DNA from: Verrucomicrobiota bacterium
GTDB taxonomy: Bacteria; Verrucomicrobiota; Lentisphaeria; JABSQK01; JAJFLO01
Assembly: GCA_021772615.1 (NCBI GenBank)
Contig: JAJFLQ010000050.1
Location: 1-40,204 of the forward strand
Direction: 5' to 3'
DNA: 40,204 nucleotides
This document shows, in pieces, positions 23,492 to 32,070 of this stretch (the first letter of the stretch is position 1; every line of letters starts with the position of its first letter). The translations under genes were made by a program, and so were the position numbers. A model generated the notes under the pieces. It was given only the letters and a program-made list of their open reading frames with translations, made no database searches and had not been told where the DNA came from.

Positions 23492-26400
23492 ATGTTCAAA
23501 CATCCGAAGTCAGTTATTACGTTATCAGCGTTATTCCTTATTATGACGATGCCTGTGCACGCCGGCTACATTACGCTGATTTCGCGCGACGCCACAGGTA
23601 TGCCGGGATCTAGCGACAGCGGGATTTCCGTATCGAGCGCTGCCATTCCCGAGGTCAGCCGTCGATCTCCCGTTATCGACGACGGGTCCGTCATCTTCCT
23701 GAGCAAATCGCGACTGGATCCGGCTGCCGACACCAACAACGTGATCGATATTTACCGTCGACTTGGTGATGAACTCACTGTTATCGATCTTCCCGAAACA
23801 GACATATTCAATGCAATCTGCGCCGCCCCGGCCAACAACAACGCATATTGGATAGCAACCGACAATGCCGGTCTGACACGGTATCGCTTGCGCCAGACAA
23901 ACCCGGTTTTCGAGGACAACAGGCTGAAAAATCAACTTGACGTTTCGACACTAACGGCGTCCGGCCGAGTCGGCCTCATTTGCGAGAAAGAAGTCGAGTC
24001 CGCCGATTTCTCCGGCTCAGCGACTATCGCCGTATTCAGCCAGCGTATCGGCAGTGTGTCCCACATTCGGGTTCACGATGTCACCAATCCGACTACGATC
24101 GAAAACGTCACCGTCGATACCGGATCCGACGACGACAGCGCCGCGCCGGCAATCTCCGATGACGGTACGAGCATTGTGTTCGCATCGGATGCGACGGATT
24201 CGATCTTTGTTGGATCCGGCGACAATGGGGTACGAGATATTTTTCTGCGACGGGACGGAACGTTTACGCTGATTTCGCAGCGTACCGGATCGCCGCTCGG
24301 ATCCGGTGATGCGATCACGCCGGACATTTCCGGCGACGGTCAGATTATTTGCTTTACCAGTACGGATGCAACGGGCGCTGCCGATCTTTTCATCTGGGAC
24401 GGCGCCGCTGTTACAGCACTTGACATACCCGGACACTTTTGGGGCGGAGTACCGTCCGCGCCACGGTTGAACTACAATGGCAGGTTCGTGGTTTTCAGTC
24501 AGCGGCCGCGCGGTCCGGATAGTGTGTCTCAAATCTACATCTTCGACCGACAGGATTTGCGTTTCGAACTGATAAGCGCCACCTCAGAACGACGGATTTC
24601 CGATCGGGATTGTTTTGCTCCTGAGATTTCCCCTGATGGCCGATATGTCACCTTTGTGTCGACCGCAGCAAATCTCGATGCGGCCGTAACTGCGGAGAAC
24701 ACCTCGCACCATGTCTACCTGGTGGATCGTCTTGCGCCGCGATCACACGGTATAACCGTTGCAGCTGAGACCGGTGAACCCCGCCAATTCACGCCCGCCG
24801 GACAGACCGCTATTGGCTTCGGGCCACCCAAATTCCAGGTTGTTCAGCCGCCGCAGACCGGCAATTTATCCGATGTGAACGGTGTTGCCATCGACACTGC
24901 TACCGTCTATGATTCCACGTCGTTACCGTGGTCCTACACCGGCAGCGCGGATGATCACTTCGACTTCGTCACCGTCGACAGCAACGATCGCCGGTCTGCC
25001 GCCTCCCGCATACAGATCCTCGTGGTCGAACCGGCACACGGACGCATTTGCCGAATCAGCGAAGGCAACGACGACAGCGAAACGTCCGGTGAGTCGTTCG
25101 ATCTCCAGGAAGGAAACGTCGATATCAGTGACGACGGCGACCGGGTCATCTTCGACTCGACCGCGGCCGAACTCGGCGGCTCCGGCTCCGCGACTATCGC
25201 GGATATATTTTTGTATCAGGTAAACGACGGTCGCTCAAGACACGTAAGTGATAATTTCCCCGCGGGTACGGACTGCATTCTTCCGGCGATCGCCGGGAAC
25301 GGCATTGATGTCGCCTATATCGTGAAGACTCAGCCGGATCCACAACTCATACTCGAAAACATCGACACACTCGAACGAAAGGTGATCGATACCGACATAA
25401 ACCTCGAATTGCCGGCGCTGTCCGACGACGGTTCACGCATGGTTTATCGCAAGGACAACACGATCCGGTTGTACGACCGGAGTGACGCGGGCACGATTCA
25501 AAGTATCGCTGCTGGACGGCGACCCGCAATCAGCGGATCGGGCGATATTATCGCCTTTGAGCACGACGGCGGCATTCGCATTTACGATGTCACGTCATCG
25601 TCGTTCCAAACGGGAATCGCTACTGGAGACCGACCGGAGCTGTCCGTCAGCGGTCGATATCTCGTATACCGCAACAGCGGACAGCTGCTAATTGCCGACT
25701 TGGCCGACGCAGGGACGGCAGACAACGTGGCAATCGATGCGGGCAGAGCGGCAATCTCCGATGACGCCGCGTACATATATTTCGCGGACGCCAGCGGCCA
25801 GGGAATTCGGTACAACACCAATACCGGTGAACAACATGCAGTCAGCAATGTAAACGGCACACTTGGTAATGACGACACGTTCGCCGGCCGGTTGTCCGAT
25901 GACGGCGCGGTGGCCGTTTTTGCGTCGTTGTCCAGCAATCTTTTGGGCCAGAATGCGGGCGGCGCAGACATCGATCAGAACGGCAAGATTGACATTTTTA
26001 TCAACCACCTCGTGGTAACGCCGCCAGACATTGTGACCGCATCCGTCGAATCACCGATTATATTGCGCAAAGCAAATGGCGAAACCGTGGCAGAGATCAC
26101 CTCAACGATCCTGGGCATTACCGATCCCGGCGATGCGCGATTCGACATCACCAATGCGCAGATCACGGGATCATTGACCAACGCCGGCGGCAACCCGGTC
26201 TCGATGTCCTTTGCAGTCTCCGATCTGCCGCTTACCTACACCGCGATTGATTCGGATACCTTCGCTCAGGATTTCTTACACATTCGATCGGCTCTGATTT
26301 TCGATTCGCCCGAGAATGTATCTGCCGTCCATACGCTGCGCATATTCGCCGGTGCAACCATTCAAAATCCGGTCGTAACACACGGTTGGCAGCTCATATC

Positions 26401-26830
26401 CTTTCCCTTAAACACGGGAAGTGAGCTTGCGCCAGACGACATTTTCCGTAAAAACGCCGCTCCGATCGCCGCCGGCAGCGTATGGCAATGGGACGCAGGT
26501 GCTGCGATGATGGTTCCGGCAACAACGTTCGCAAGCGGCCGCGGATATTGGCTTTATGCCCGCGAGTCCGGTGCGCTCGATGATATTCCTGGCCCGTTGA
26601 CGTCGGCAACGACCGTTGCCTTCCTCCCGCAGGGTTGGCATCTACTGGGTCCTGCCGGTAGCGGCGCTACCCGTGATCTGCCGGGGCAACAGCAGGGCGT
26701 GGCAGGGGCGATCTGGTTGTGGGATGCCGAACAGAACAGCTTTGTGACCGCCGCGGATCTCACTGCGGGAAAGGGTTACTGGATTTTGTCTGACGGCACG
26801 AAATCGCAACTGGATATAGCATTGCAATAA
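23492..26830 (+). CDS. Large secreted beta-propeller (PD40/TolB-like) protein
   Basis: A 1,112-residue exported protein. The signal peptide is residues 1-24 (MFKHPKSV...MPVHA, then GYITLISRD). The body contains many TolB/PD40-type blades with the signature SDDG-x(2,5)-hydrophobic-F-x-S, for example SDDGTSIVFASDATD, SGDGQIICFTSTDATG, SPDGRYVTFVST and SDDGDRVIFDSTAAEL, making probably two propellers separated by a cadherin-like stretch (PPQTGNLSDVNG). The C-terminal ~150 residues hold two copies of a GW-x-LI...WQWDAG...GRGYWLYA module (GWQLISFP and GWHLLGPAG), a type I associate with PVC-phylum surface proteins. There are no catalytic motifs; a cell-surface or extracellular binding role is likely. 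ATG 23492 is chosen because the signal peptide starts there; no good ribosome-binding site is visible. Confidence 0.82.
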   Translation: MFKHPKSVITLSALFLIMTMPVHAGYITLISRDATGMPGSSDSGISVSSAAIPEVSRRSPVIDDGSVIFLSKSRLDPAADTNNVIDIYRRLGDELTVIDLPETDIFNAICAAPANNNAYWIATDNAGLTRYRLRQTNPVFEDNRLKNQLDVSTLTASGRVGLICEKEVESADFSGSATIAVFSQRIGSVSHIRVHDVTNPTTIENVTVDTGSDDDSAAPAISDDGTSIVFASDATDSIFVGSGDNGVRDIFLRRDGTFTLISQRTGSPLGSGDAITPDISGDGQIICFTSTDATGAADLFIWDGAAVTALDIPGHFWGGVPSAPRLNYNGRFVVFSQRPRGPDSVSQIYIFDRQDLRFELISATSERRISDRDCFAPEISPDGRYVTFVSTAANLDAAVTAENTSHHVYLVDRLAPRSHGITVAAETGEPRQFTPAGQTAIGFGPPKFQVVQPPQTGNLSDVNGVAIDTATVYDSTSLPWSYTGSADDHFDFVTVDSNDRRSAASRIQILVVEPAHGRICRISEGNDDSETSGESFDLQEGNVDISDDGDRVIFDSTAAELGGSGSATIADIFLYQVNDGRSRHVSDNFPAGTDCILPAIAGNGIDVAYIVKTQPDPQLILENIDTLERKVIDTDINLELPALSDDGSRMVYRKDNTIRLYDRSDAGTIQSIAAGRRPAISGSGDIIAFEHDGGIRIYDVTSSSFQTGIATGDRPELSVSGRYLVYRNSGQLLIADLADAGTADNVAIDAGRAAISDDAAYIYFADASGQGIRYNTNTGEQHAVSNVNGTLGNDDTFAGRLSDDGAVAVFASLSSNLLGQNAGGADIDQNGKIDIFINHLVVTPPDIVTASVESPIILRKANGETVAEITSTILGITDPGDARFDITNAQITGSLTNAGGNPVSMSFAVSDLPLTYTAIDSDTFAQDFLHIRSALIFDSPENVSAVHTLRIFAGATIQNPVVTHGWQLISFPLNTGSELAPDDIFRKNAAPIAAGSVWQWDAGAAMMVPATTFASGRGYWLYARESGALDDIPGPLTSATTVAFLPQGWHLLGPAGSGATRDLPGQQQGVAGAIWLWDAEQNSFVTAADLTAGKGYWILSDGTKSQLDIALQ

Positions 26831-26919
26831 TGCGTTTTTTAAACAGTTACATCTGATGTGAAACCATGAAAACCGTCTCGCCGGCGCATTGGCGGACGTC
26901 CACGATAGGACGGTGCTCC

Positions 26920-27171
26920 ATGAGCGATGAGCAAGAAAAAACATTCAGCAAACGCGACGTCGACAGTCTTGTTACACGCGGCAACATAATCATGAAAAAA
27001 TATCACGTCATCCAGGCGCTAAACCAAATGGGCATTCGCGAAGACCGGACATCGCGCGGTTTTGAAGGTGTGGCCGAAATTGCCGCTGCACTTGCACTCG
27101 TCGACATGAAGCTCCGCGAGAAAGATGAAAAGGCAATCGAAGCCGCAGGTGATGACATAAAGTGGTTCTAG
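26920..27171 (+). CDS. Small hypothetical protein (83 aa)
   Basis: I do not recognise this protein. It is 83 residues, soluble, highly charged and predicted all-helical (TFSKRDVDSLVTRGNIIMKK, then VAEIAAALALVDMKLREKDE), with no Cys and no membrane segment. ATG 26920 is preceded by AGGA at 26907-26910 at a 9-nt spacing; the frame is open 18 codons upstream without a better site. It ends TGG TTC TAG, and this TAG belongs to the CTAG at the left edge of the MITE-like element. Before the insertion the gene would have overlapped the convergent glycosyltransferase by its stop codon. Confidence 0.6.
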   Translation: MSDEQEKTFSKRDVDSLVTRGNIIMKKYHVIQALNQMGIREDRTSRGFEGVAEIAAALALVDMKLREKDEKAIEAAGDDIKWF

Positions 27172-27336
27172 CAGCCTGTCGGACTTCGGCCGAATCTACT
27201 GCGAAATTGACAAAATCGGCGCATCTTCTCCCAAATTTTCGTTGAATATGTCCAATATTCGCCTCAATTCGTGAAAAAAATGCCCTCGATTTCTCATACT
27301 TCTCGCTACGATCCCCAAAGTCCGACAGGCTGCTAG
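27168..27336. mobile_element. 161-bp MITE-like element with CTAG target duplication
   Basis: Terminal inverted repeats CAGCCTGTCGGACTTCGG (27172-27189) and its partner at 27315-27332 match at 17 of 18 positions. The element between them is AT-richer than its surroundings and too short to encode a transposase. CTAG flanks it directly on both sides (27168-27171 and 27333-27336), as expected for a 4-bp target duplication of the type made by IS5-group transposases. A frame reading through it on the minus strand is not a gene in my view. It is probably non-autonomous and moved in trans by a related element elsewhere. Confidence 0.8.
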
Positions 27337-28484
27337 CGGTTCGATTTGTCCACAAGCGACAGCGTCTCCTCAATCATTTGCTGTTCCGAAAATGTTGCTG
27401 CCCTGTTGTATGCGTTCGCCGCCAGATGCCTCATCTCACGCGGATGACGCAGCGCGTACCGTATCGCTTCGAGCAGTTCACAGCTGTCGCCGGGTCGGCA
27501 CAACAAGCCGTGCTCGCCGTGGGTAACGATTTCACTTATACCGCTGGCAGATGTCGAGATAACCGGAAGTTTCCATGAAATCGCTTCGAGAAGCGAAAAC
27601 GGCTGCCCCTCCCCCAATGTGGGAAAGACGAACAGATCGGCGGCGCACATCACCGCATCGACATCATCGCGATAGCCCACAATTGCGACGTGATCCTGCA
27701 GGCCATAGTCCCCGACACATTGTTGCAATTCGTCTCTAAGCACCCCCTCCCCTACCCACAGCCATCGGGCATCCGGAAACTCGGAGATAATGTGCGGCAT
27801 GACAGGAATCAGATGCCGATGGCCTTTCTGCTCAACCAATGACGCAACCGTCAGCAGTATTTTGCAGGAGTCATTCCAGCCGCACGCTTGCACAATCTCT
27901 GACCGCGCGTGTGTTTGCGCCACGTCCTCCCCGCCGTTCTCAGGCAACGAAACGCCGTTGCGAACGAGCGCGATGCGGTCCGGCTTTGTATCGAAGTATG
28001 CAGCAAGCAATCGACGGTTATTCTCCGATACCGCCACCCATGTCTGACGGTGGCGGCACCAGTTGCTCAACGCTACCCGTCGCGGTGTGAAATGGATGCC
28101 TTCGCCGACAAGTTGGAAGACGACGACTGCCAGCTGCCTCCGCAACGCGCAGGCAAGCATGGCGCCGAGCCCCAGACTTGCCCAGGGCAAGCTGAGCAGG
28201 ATTGCGTCGGGACGCAGCCGCGCAATCAGCGATAGAACCCGAAGACAACGGAAAACGTGTCCCGCAATTTGTCGGAAGCCCTTCTCACCGCACTCGGACA
28301 GATCGGCCTTGTGGCACGTCACGGATATAGACCTGAAGTCACGGAACAACGACTCGGTCCCGGTTGTCCCGGGCAACGCTGCATGGACCGCCCAACCGCG
28401 CTGTGCGGCAGCGGTTGCGATCGTCAACGCGAATTCCTCGTTGCCCCCTCGTGCCGTAGATGGTAGCAATATAAGAAGCTTCAA
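27333..28484 (-). CDS. Glycosyltransferase family 4
   Basis: A 383-residue GT-B-fold retaining glycosyltransferase that uses a nucleotide-sugar donor. The N-terminal domain begins LKLLILLPSTARGGNEEFAL with the GGNE-type loop of GT4 enzymes; the C-terminal domain has VASLVEQKGHRHLI, LWVGEG, VGYRDDVDAVMCAADLFVFP and the donor-binding GEGQPFSLLEA (EX7E-like), followed by GISEIVTHGEHGLL. The acceptor is unknown; cell-surface polysaccharide is the usual role. The start is taken as TTG 28484, preceded by GGAG at 9 nt and matching where the fold begins; the frame is open to an ATG at 28541. Its TAG stop lies in the right CTAG of the MITE-like element. It is followed upstream by another transferase on the same strand. 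Confidence 0.88.
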   Translation of the reverse strand: MKLLILLPSTARGGNEEFALTIATAAAQRGWAVHAALPGTTGTESLFRDFRSISVTCHKADLSECGEKGFRQIAGHVFRCLRVLSLIARLRPDAILLSLPWASLGLGAMLACALRRQLAVVVFQLVGEGIHFTPRRVALSNWCRHRQTWVAVSENNRRLLAAYFDTKPDRIALVRNGVSLPENGGEDVAQTHARSEIVQACGWNDSCKILLTVASLVEQKGHRHLIPVMPHIISEFPDARWLWVGEGVLRDELQQCVGDYGLQDHVAIVGYRDDVDAVMCAADLFVFPTLGEGQPFSLLEAISWKLPVISTSASGISEIVTHGEHGLLCRPGDSCELLEAIRYALRHPREMRHLAANAYNRAATFSEQQMIEETLSLVDKSNR

Positions 28485-28615
28485 GTACGAGAACTCCAAA
28501 CGGATGAACGAAAAGGTTACGGCGATGCTTGTCTGCCGCATCGAAAACGTACTATACTGCGAAACCGGAAAATTGTTGTGATCGCACGGGGCACTGAAGC
28601 CGAACCACCGATATA

Positions 28616-29665
28616 TCAGTCGACCCGTGTCGGCGTTACATGGTGTTCACACCCGAATCGTCGAACTAGCCGACGCATGTACGGAATGTAAAACAAATCC
28701 GTCATCGACTGTCGCTTCCGCATCACCACGTCATTGAACAGGGACACGCACTGTCCGGGCGCCAGCACGATACAGGCGAGCAGATTCAACATTTTCGACA
28801 TCACCGTGTTGATTTCGGCGACGCGCGCGACGCGGCGGCGCACTGCGTAGGGTCGCCTCAGGACGGTGCAATCCAGCTGCCCGAGCAGCGCGGGGTTGTC
28901 GTCACACACCTGTGAGAGAACGGATGCGACAATCTGTTCGAGACGACAGAAATGTTCGGCCGTATTGCGCTTGCCGCGTGTTGCCTGCCCGCCATGGCGC
29001 CGCCACGTTGCGAGACGCTCCGGAATATGCAGCGTATTTGCCGTTGCGGATGCACGCATGGCCCATGCGAAATCCGCCTGTGCCCCAAGGTCGGCACGAA
29101 ACATGCCGATCGCGTCGAACAGCCGTCGGCGAATCAACAGCTGCGTAACAGATACATAAATCGATTGTAAGCCACTATGGAGGATGGCATCGTGCGGTGC
29201 CTTGCGTATGTGACAACGTTGCATCCACTCCCCAAAATAACGGTACACAGCGGTAGCCTCATAGGCGCCTGCCACGACGGCTCCCGATTCATCGATAATA
29301 TCGAGAAGGCAGTGACAGAGATCACAGTCCTGATGTGCATCGAGCCCGGCGACCATGTGAGCCAGGCACTCCGGATGCATCGTATCGTCACTGGTCGCAA
29401 TGTAAATATACCTGCCGACGGCCAGACGAATCGCGTGGTTCCAATTGTCGTATATTGTCAGTCTCGGCGCCGACGTCAATCGCATTCTGGGCTCTGAACG
29501 GGCGTAGTGTTGAAAGACCTCATAGGCGCCGTCTTCCGAATTGAAGTCGACAACCACCAACTCCCAATCCTGAAATGTCTGCCTCCGCACCGAGTTCAGC
29601 CTGGCTTCGAGGAATGGCCGATTATTATAGTTCGGTATGACAACGGAGACGGTTGGTGCTTTCAT
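28616..29665 (-). CDS. Glycosyltransferase family 2
   Basis: A 349-residue GT-A-fold inverting glycosyltransferase. The N-terminus TVSVVIPNYNNRPFLEARL is the GT2 signature, followed by SVRRQTFQDWELVVVDFNS, and the metal-binding DXD-like motif is SDDT near residue 112. The acceptor-side region includes LLIRRRLFDAIGMFRADLGAQADFAWAMR. The C-terminal ~100 residues are basic, with one hydrophobic segment (LNLLACIVLAP). ATG 29665 is chosen for GAGG about 8 nt upstream; an ATG three codons earlier is possible. It is 131 nt upstream of the GT4 gene on the same strand, so the two may be a small polysaccharide unit. Confidence 0.88.
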   Translation of the reverse strand: MKAPTVSVVIPNYNNRPFLEARLNSVRRQTFQDWELVVVDFNSEDGAYEVFQHYARSEPRMRLTSAPRLTIYDNWNHAIRLAVGRYIYIATSDDTMHPECLAHMVAGLDAHQDCDLCHCLLDIIDESGAVVAGAYEATAVYRYFGEWMQRCHIRKAPHDAILHSGLQSIYVSVTQLLIRRRLFDAIGMFRADLGAQADFAWAMRASATANTLHIPERLATWRRHGGQATRGKRNTAEHFCRLEQIVASVLSQVCDDNPALLGQLDCTVLRRPYAVRRRVARVAEINTVMSKMLNLLACIVLAPGQCVSLFNDVVMRKRQSMTDLFYIPYMRRLVRRFGCEHHVTPTRVD

Positions 29666-29714
29666 ACGACACAACCTCGCGTGGAGCGGCGATGATCACG
29701 TTGCAAACGACAGG

Positions 29715-30440
29715 TCAACCCCAAATTCCCTGATCGATCAATTGCTTTTCGGCCTGCCCTGACCAATCGCGATTCGCCTTTGGGCTCGCCGGACTCGGGT
29801 GCAGCATCTTCCCCACGTTCTGCGATCTTGATACGGTAACCCGTCGCAGTCGCTTTTCCGCAAAAACACCGATACCGACCACCCACTCCGGCTCCAGAAT
29901 GTCGATCACCGCCTGCAAATGCCGATCGCATGCAGCGTACACCGGTGCGGTCTCGTGCACCGGTAACTTGTTGGGCGTCCGATTTCGACCACTATCCTCG
30001 AGGAACGCCAGCGGGCAGTAGTTCACAACATAATGTTCCTCGAAAAAACGCACCGCAGTTACGAATCGAGCCCGAAACAGCCCCCAGAGCCGCCGGCCGC
30101 TGACCTCGGAGCGCGCGCACGAGAATCCGTCGACCGGGCGTTTCGGGTGCTCGCTCTCGGGCTGCCTCACCGTGCCCCCGATTTTCAGCCAGCTCGTCAC
30201 CGCTGCAACCTCACCAAATGGAACCCCTGTCTGCGCCATACCGAAAGGACCGGGATTCATTCCCAGAAAAACCACGCGCTTGCGATTTCGGCCATAGTTC
30301 GAGATGTAGTCGCAATGCACATCCCATGCATAATCAAGCGGATTGTAGACGTGGGTCACGGGTGCCGAAAACCGAAGATCGTCAACGTCGTGCCGCAGTC
30401 GAACTGCCGCCGCGACGAGCCTGTCAGATACAGAATTCAT
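29715..30440 (-). CDS. SMUG1-type uracil-DNA glycosylase (UDG family 3)
   Basis: A 241-residue DNA repair enzyme that excises uracil and oxidised pyrimidines from DNA, leaving an abasic site. It is strikingly close to vertebrate SMUG1: FLGMNPGPFGMAQTGVPFGE with catalytic-site Asn62, then EHPKRPVDGF and SEVSGRRLWG, VNYCPL with Asn140, SGRNRTP, VVGIGVFAEKR, and the C-terminal HPSPASPKAN with His214. These correspond to the Asn85, Asn163 and His239 positions of human SMUG1 by my alignment. SMUG1 homologues are known in only a scattered set of bacteria. ATG 30440 is preferred because SMUG1 similarity starts near it; an ATG at 30494 would add 18 residues. It lies 49 nt upstream of the GT2 gene on the same strand, flanked by glycosyltransferases with no repair partner. 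Confidence 0.93.
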   Translation of the reverse strand: MNSVSDRLVAAAVRLRHDVDDLRFSAPVTHVYNPLDYAWDVHCDYISNYGRNRKRVVFLGMNPGPFGMAQTGVPFGEVAAVTSWLKIGGTVRQPESEHPKRPVDGFSCARSEVSGRRLWGLFRARFVTAVRFFEEHYVVNYCPLAFLEDSGRNRTPNKLPVHETAPVYAACDRHLQAVIDILEPEWVVGIGVFAEKRLRRVTVSRSQNVGKMLHPSPASPKANRDWSGQAEKQLIDQGIWG

Positions 30441-30763
30441 CGGTACATCCAGACTACGAATGGTACCATCGAGTCGGACACCGGTAGAGGGCATGAACTC
30501 GATACTTCGGAGTACAAACGATCGAAGACATCTGTAGACGAGACCGCTGATCGGAAACCGTAACCGCGGCGGGCGTCGCGGCTCCGCCGTTTAATCATGC
30601 ATTCGTCGCTCGCCGTCACCAATGCGGTTCCCATATCAGCCCGCTGTCGAGTATCAAACGGCAACAATGTGTTGCAAATGTATCCATCAACCGGTCACTT
30701 ACCTTCGCTTACACACGATTCGCCGTGAACCTCAGCAATTCAAACCCTCTGAGAATAATTTAG
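30441..30763. other. ~320-bp divergent spacer
   Basis: This lies between the SMUG1 gene (minus) and the glycosyltransferase (plus). A GC-rich patch near 30569-30592 (CGGCGG...CCGCCG) could fold into a hairpin. I found no gene, no convincing promoter pair and no copy of the repeat families seen elsewhere. Confidence 0.4.
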
Positions 30764-31984
30764 ATGACTATTCTATTCGTCTCCAGAGCGCGTTCGACGT
30801 CGATCGGCAACGGTGCGGCACACCGCGGCTACCAGATTGCCTACGATCTGACACGTATTGCCGGCAAGAACAGAGTCGAGATCCTGTCGCTGCCGGATTG
30901 GCAACAGGAAACGCACGTGTCCCGACGCCATCCGCGCACCCACCGCGCGGTCACGCGTTTCATTCCGGCCGGAATCCGACAACCAATCAATCGCCTTCTC
31001 CGCAATCCGGGGCGATTCATTGAGGATCCGGCACGGCTGCGCTCGGGGTCTGCGTTTACCACACGCCGATCACTGCCCGGCGATATGCTTGCCGCATATC
31101 GCGATTTTCTAACCCAGGCGTCCCGACCGGTCATATCCGTCATCGACGACCCCGGCTTTTCCGCCATTGCTGCCATAAACCGTGCGCATGCAATTCCCAC
31201 GATCTGCGTGCCACACAACCTTGAATCTCTCGATATGCATGTGTCGGCCGGAAACGGGAGAAACGCGTTCCGGCAGGTATCGCGCGATTTCGCGGATGAA
31301 TTTGCAATGTACGCCGCCTGCGATGTGCGACTTTTTATTTCCCGGGTAGAAACAGCGTTGGTAAACGGCCTTGGCCTTGCTTCACGCGTCTACCCGTACC
31401 GACCTGTTGGCGACATCCTGACGCAACTCGAGCAAATCCGCAAACGACGCGCCGACGCCATGCCGGAAGTCGGTATTTTCGTCATGCTCGGCAGCGCGAA
31501 CCATCACACCACGGCGCAATCGATGAGATGGTTTTTCGACAATGTCAGGAACGACACGGCATCGGCATCCCGAAGATTCATTGTCGCCGGCGCCCGCTCT
31601 GACATTGTCTTGAAGGATTACGCAGCCGACATCACCAATCTGACCGTGCACGGCTGGCTTGAACAGGACGCGCTAGACGATCTTCTGGTTCGAGCCACAG
31701 CTGTTATCGCGCCACAAAGGCAAGGTTTCGGCACCGTGACCAGACTCGCCGAACTGGCCAGTGCGGGCATCCCGGTGCTGACATCCGAGCACACGTTGTA
31801 TGCGACCGGCCCCGTGCCTGGCGTGACGGCGTTACCGGACGACTGGCATCTCTGGCACGAATACCTGACCAACGACGCTTTCACGTTCACAGGTGCCGCC
31901 GCCGAGACGTACAAAGACTGGCATGAATCACAGTCCTGCCCACTGTCGGAGGTCATCGCCAGGTTGGCCGGCTTGCCGGCGTAG
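30764..31984 (+). CDS. Glycosyltransferase, GT4-like (GT-B fold)
   Basis: A 406-residue protein with a GT-B layout. The N-terminus MTILFVSRARSTSIGNGAAH resembles a nucleotide-sugar transferase with a Gly-rich first loop; the middle has PHNLESLDMHV; the C-terminal domain has FIVAGARSDI, LTVHGWLEQDALDDLLVRA, VIAPQRQGFGTVTRLAELAS and GIPVLTSEHTLYA, which is the donor-binding half. The EX7E motif is weak (one Glu in LAEL), so this is a diverged member. It is probably involved in surface glycan assembly with the two transferases to its left, although it is transcribed divergently from them. The ATG at 30764 has no strong ribosome-binding site. It converges with the DUF4136 lipoprotein. Confidence 0.75.
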   Translation: MTILFVSRARSTSIGNGAAHRGYQIAYDLTRIAGKNRVEILSLPDWQQETHVSRRHPRTHRAVTRFIPAGIRQPINRLLRNPGRFIEDPARLRSGSAFTTRRSLPGDMLAAYRDFLTQASRPVISVIDDPGFSAIAAINRAHAIPTICVPHNLESLDMHVSAGNGRNAFRQVSRDFADEFAMYAACDVRLFISRVETALVNGLGLASRVYPYRPVGDILTQLEQIRKRRADAMPEVGIFVMLGSANHHTTAQSMRWFFDNVRNDTASASRRFIVAGARSDIVLKDYAADITNLTVHGWLEQDALDDLLVRATAVIAPQRQGFGTVTRLAELASAGIPVLTSEHTLYATGPVPGVTALPDDWHLWHEYLTNDAFTFTGAAAETYKDWHESQSCPLSEVIARLAGLPA

Positions 31985-32038
31985 CTCCCTTTTTGTGTAA
32001 CCGCCCAGGAGATCGCATGGATGACGCCGTTATTCGGT

Positions 32039-32070
32039 CATTAATTTTTCGCGCCGGCGAAAAATTAATG
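32039..32070. repeat. 32-bp perfect-stem palindrome between convergent genes
   Basis: CATTAATTTTTCGC (32039-32052) pairs perfectly with GCGAAAAATTAATG (32057-32070) around GCCG. The stem is 14 bp and mostly A/T. The T-run lies on the 5' arm and the A-run on the 3' arm for both strands, which is the reverse of an intrinsic terminator. Its right arm contains the stop codon of the DUF4136 gene. It may be a protein-binding palindrome or a Rho-type or processing hairpin. Confidence 0.75.

Noticed and set aside
27008..27373. 121-codon minus-strand frame through the MITE-like element
   Set aside because: It runs across both inverted repeats and into two other genes; the element is too small for a transposase and the frame is explained by chance.
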